Assembly (NCBI GenBank): GCA_944325595.1
Contig: CALVAQ010000003.1
Location: 62,001-126,000 of the forward strand
Direction of reading: 5' to 3'
DNA from: Candidatus Gastranaerophilales bacterium
Lineage (GTDB): Bacteria; Cyanobacteriota; Vampirovibrionia; Gastranaerophilales; Gastranaerophilaceae
DNA length: 64,000 nt
Shown: positions 62,284 to 64,000 of the stretch, piece after piece
How positions within the stretch are numbered: the stretch's first letter is position 1
Layout: each line of letters opens with the position of its first letter
Position numbers and translations under genes: made by a program
Notes under the pieces: generated by a model
Seen by the model: only the letters and a program-made list of their open reading frames with translations
The model's database searches: none
What the model was told of the DNA's origin: nothing

Positions 62284-63549
62284 ATGAGCGGAGCAAATTT
62301 CAGACAAAAAAATCTTTTAAAAGATTTAATTTATCTCGGGCAGACAAAGCCCGTAAACAAACAGACCATAAAAGGCCTGTTTCGCTTTGCTCTGGAACCG
62401 CTTTTGGAAGCACAGACACAAAAAGCGGTTGTTTTAATCAGGCTTTTTGACACAAAAGAACTGGACGGAGTCCTCAAAAGACTCGAATTTACAAACGCCG
62501 AAGTCTATTCTTTTGATTCGGTTACGGCAGGTGAAAACCTTACAAGAGAAGATATCTGGGGTGATACGGAATTTCTTGTCGTTCTGTCACCGAGATATTC
62601 CGCTTTGATGCTCTGGGATTATTCGACAGAAACAATAAAAGACACCTCCTGTTTGTATTACCTGCTCAACTCCAAAGAGGTCAACAATGTTGTTCGTATC
62701 ATCAGCCAGAACTCAAAAATAGACCTCATGAGATATACGCAGGAATACACACCTGAAAGAAGAGGCAATGAGCTTTTGAACAAAGCTGTTCACAAGTTTA
62801 TAAATTTTGCGGACTCTTTTGTGGAAGAAGCTTCTGTTTCTCAGGCAAAAACATCTTTGCTCGAAGAGTCGGATGATATTGAGAAAAAATACGAATATAT
62901 TTCCTCAAAAGCAAAGACTATTTCGCATGATATAAAAAATCATTTGTCGGTTATTGATTTATATTCAAAAATTATTGAAAAAAGACTCGAAATGGTCTCA
63001 AACAAAGAGCTGCAAGACTCTGTATTAAATGCCGTAAACAGTATAAAAAAATCAAAAGACTCTATCACAAATCTTTTGAATGAGCTTCGTTCAATTCAAG
63101 GAACTCAACTGGAAACTCACAATCTTGGCGAACTTTTACAAACAGCGGTAAATCTTGCGGATGCAAAAGCAATAGATGCCGGTGTAAAAATTGAGGTTTC
63201 CAACAGTTTTGACGGAAATATTATGGCTGATGAAAACAAGCTTTTGAATGTAATTATAAATCTTTTGTACAATGCAGTTGATGCTTCTTCAAAAGACGGA
63301 GAAATAAAAGTTCAGACAGAAGAAACTCAGGACAATATGATAAGAATACTTGTTTCTGACAACGGCTGCGGTATTGAAGAAGACAAAAAAGACAAAATTT
63401 TTGAGGAAGGTTACACTTCAAAAATAACCGGAAGCGGTCTCGGGTTGTATATTTCAAAAGAATCAATGAAAGAGCTATACGGGGACTTGAATCTGGTAAA
63501 ATCAGACAAAGACGGTACCACCTTTGAAATACTGGTACCAAAGGCTTAA
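62284..63549 (+). CDS. Cytoplasmic sensor histidine kinase
   Basis: A 421-residue protein. There are no membrane helices. Residues 1-200 form an unrecognised sensor region. The H-box reads TISHDIKNHLSVIDLYSKI (about residue 218), the N-box NKLLNVIINLLYNAVDAS, and the G boxes DNGCGIEEDKKDKIFEEG and GSGLGLYIS. It likely phosphorylates the adjacent NarL-type regulator. The pair lies immediately before flgB, with 23 bases between kinase stop and flgB start, suggesting a role in flagellar gene control. Confidence 0.93.
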   Translation: MSGANFRQKNLLKDLIYLGQTKPVNKQTIKGLFRFALEPLLEAQTQKAVVLIRLFDTKELDGVLKRLEFTNAEVYSFDSVTAGENLTREDIWGDTEFLVVLSPRYSALMLWDYSTETIKDTSCLYYLLNSKEVNNVVRIISQNSKIDLMRYTQEYTPERRGNELLNKAVHKFINFADSFVEEASVSQAKTSLLEESDDIEKKYEYISSKAKTISHDIKNHLSVIDLYSKIIEKRLEMVSNKELQDSVLNAVNSIKKSKDSITNLLNELRSIQGTQLETHNLGELLQTAVNLADAKAIDAGVKIEVSNSFDGNIMADENKLLNVIINLLYNAVDASSKDGEIKVQTEETQDNMIRILVSDNGCGIEEDKKDKIFEEGYTSKITGSGLGLYISKESMKELYGDLNLVKSDKDGTTFEILVPKA

Positions 63550-63572
63550 AAGGAATGGAGAGGAGGTAAAAA

Positions 63573-64000
63573 GTGGATTTGTTTAATGTTAGAGCAATAG
63601 AAGTCTCAAATCTTGCAATGAACGGTCTTGTTGAAAGACAAACCGCAATTGCATCTAACACAGCAAACGCAATGACTCCGGATTATCAAAGAAAACGTGT
63701 CGCTTTTGAAGACCAGCTGCGCACAATTCTTGAAAAAGACAACATAAGAAGAGATTTGAGGATGCAAAACAGTCTTGAATACCAGAAAGACAAAACATAC
63801 AAACCCGGCTATTCAATGACAAATCCAATGATGGAAAATATTGCACAAAGATTGCCTCAGGAGCAAATGATGTACATAAGACAGGTTGATGCCGACACAA
63901 ACAGCTATGATCCTGAAATTATCAGAGACACAAGATGGATTGATTACGGAAACGGCAACAATGTCAACGTTGAAGAAGAAATGATGGACATGGCAAAAAC
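63573..64000 (+). CDS. flgB: Flagellar basal-body rod protein FlgB (partial)
   Basis: The first 142 codons are present, and the gene runs off the right edge. It begins with GTG, preceded by a textbook GAGAGGAGG site at 63558-63566. The protein starts MDLFNVRAIEVSNLAMNGLV; the rod-family motif ASNTANAMTPDYQRKRVAFE follows at residues 27-46. FlgB forms the proximal rod in the periplasm. It is probably the first gene of a flgB-flgC-fliE cluster continuing to the right. Confidence 0.93.
   Translation, partial: MDLFNVRAIEVSNLAMNGLVERQTAIASNTANAMTPDYQRKRVAFEDQLRTILEKDNIRRDLRMQNSLEYQKDKTYKPGYSMTNPMMENIAQRLPQEQMMYIRQVDADTNSYDPEIIRDTRWIDYGNGNNVNVEEEMMDMAK

Noticed and set aside
1..64000. tRNA genes, insertion sequences or transposases
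   Set aside because: None could be found by eye; the only T-loop-like GGTTCGA stretch is in the tmRNA.

Overview
The window is about 64 kb of dense, low-GC bacterial chromosome using the standard code, with TAA, TAG and TGA all serving as stops. The gene set is a Gram-negative-type core (kdsA, MurNAc recycling, flagellar motor with MotAB/FliL/FliM/FliN and FlgB, PilT, RNase Y). It comes with many short lineage-specific proteins, GAF/HD-GYP signalling and an absence of recognisable tRNAs or IS elements. My best guess is a flagellated gut member of the Gastranaerophilales (Vampirovibrionia, formerly Melainabacteria, Cyanobacteriota). That is inferred from gene content and the style of the proteins; no search was run.

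Layout. 1-2258: partial glycosyltransferase, XRE regulator, a 102-bp tandem repeat, tmRNA, and a duplicated segment that includes the 3' end of the tmRNA gene. 2259-17597: secreted GH13 enzyme, YuiF/NhaC-like transporter, YebC, IlvD, a membrane protein with miaA, murJ-spoIID, proS, rpmE and uvrC. 17598-18517: a gene-free stretch full of palindromic repeats. 18518-34495: tpiA, adenine deaminase, kdsA, pilT, prs, an rRNA/tRNA methyltransferase-pepP pair, ppiC, a glycine-rich protein, pgpH-ybeY-dgkA and anmK-murQ. 34533-38402: motA-motB-fliL-fliM-fliN on the minus strand. 38539-45658: RNase P RNA, ECF sigma with its anti-sigma factor, GT2, GAF-HD-GYP, TPR protein and a NarL-type regulator. 45687-54488: pseudopilin-like protein, PHP phosphoesterase, ymdB-rny, two lineage-specific proteins, bioD and an RsuA-type pseudouridine synthase. 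54768-61135: a polysaccharide pyruvyl transferase-like gene interrupted at a 12-base G/C tract, two tandem thymidylate-kinase-like genes, ruvA/bioB, a GNAT protein, a small tandem paralogue family and a predicted ADP-ribosyltransferase. 61489-64000: a response regulator and histidine kinase directly upstream of flgB.

The most notable points are as follows. (1) The pyruvyl-transferase-like gene at 54768-55681 carries a C12 tract that puts its two halves out of frame, the signature of slipped-strand phase variation of a surface glycan. (2) The protein at 60029-61135 has the R / S-T / ExE signature of a mono-ADP-ribosyltransferase. (3) It sits beside a tandem family of small proteins and a remnant sharing an MKISPLKN-type N-terminus. 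(4) A set of genes has a TATAAT box exactly 6-7 bases before the start codon, implying leaderless mRNAs. (5) A structured 102-bp tandem repeat lies between a promoter and ssrA.

Functional links: AnmK and MurQ act in sequence on anhydro-MurNAc from the wall; MurJ, SpoIID-like and KdsA serve the envelope; RNase Y/YmdB, YbeY, RNase P and tmRNA cover RNA turnover and quality control; FlgB, the motor genes and the adjacent two-component pair serve motility.
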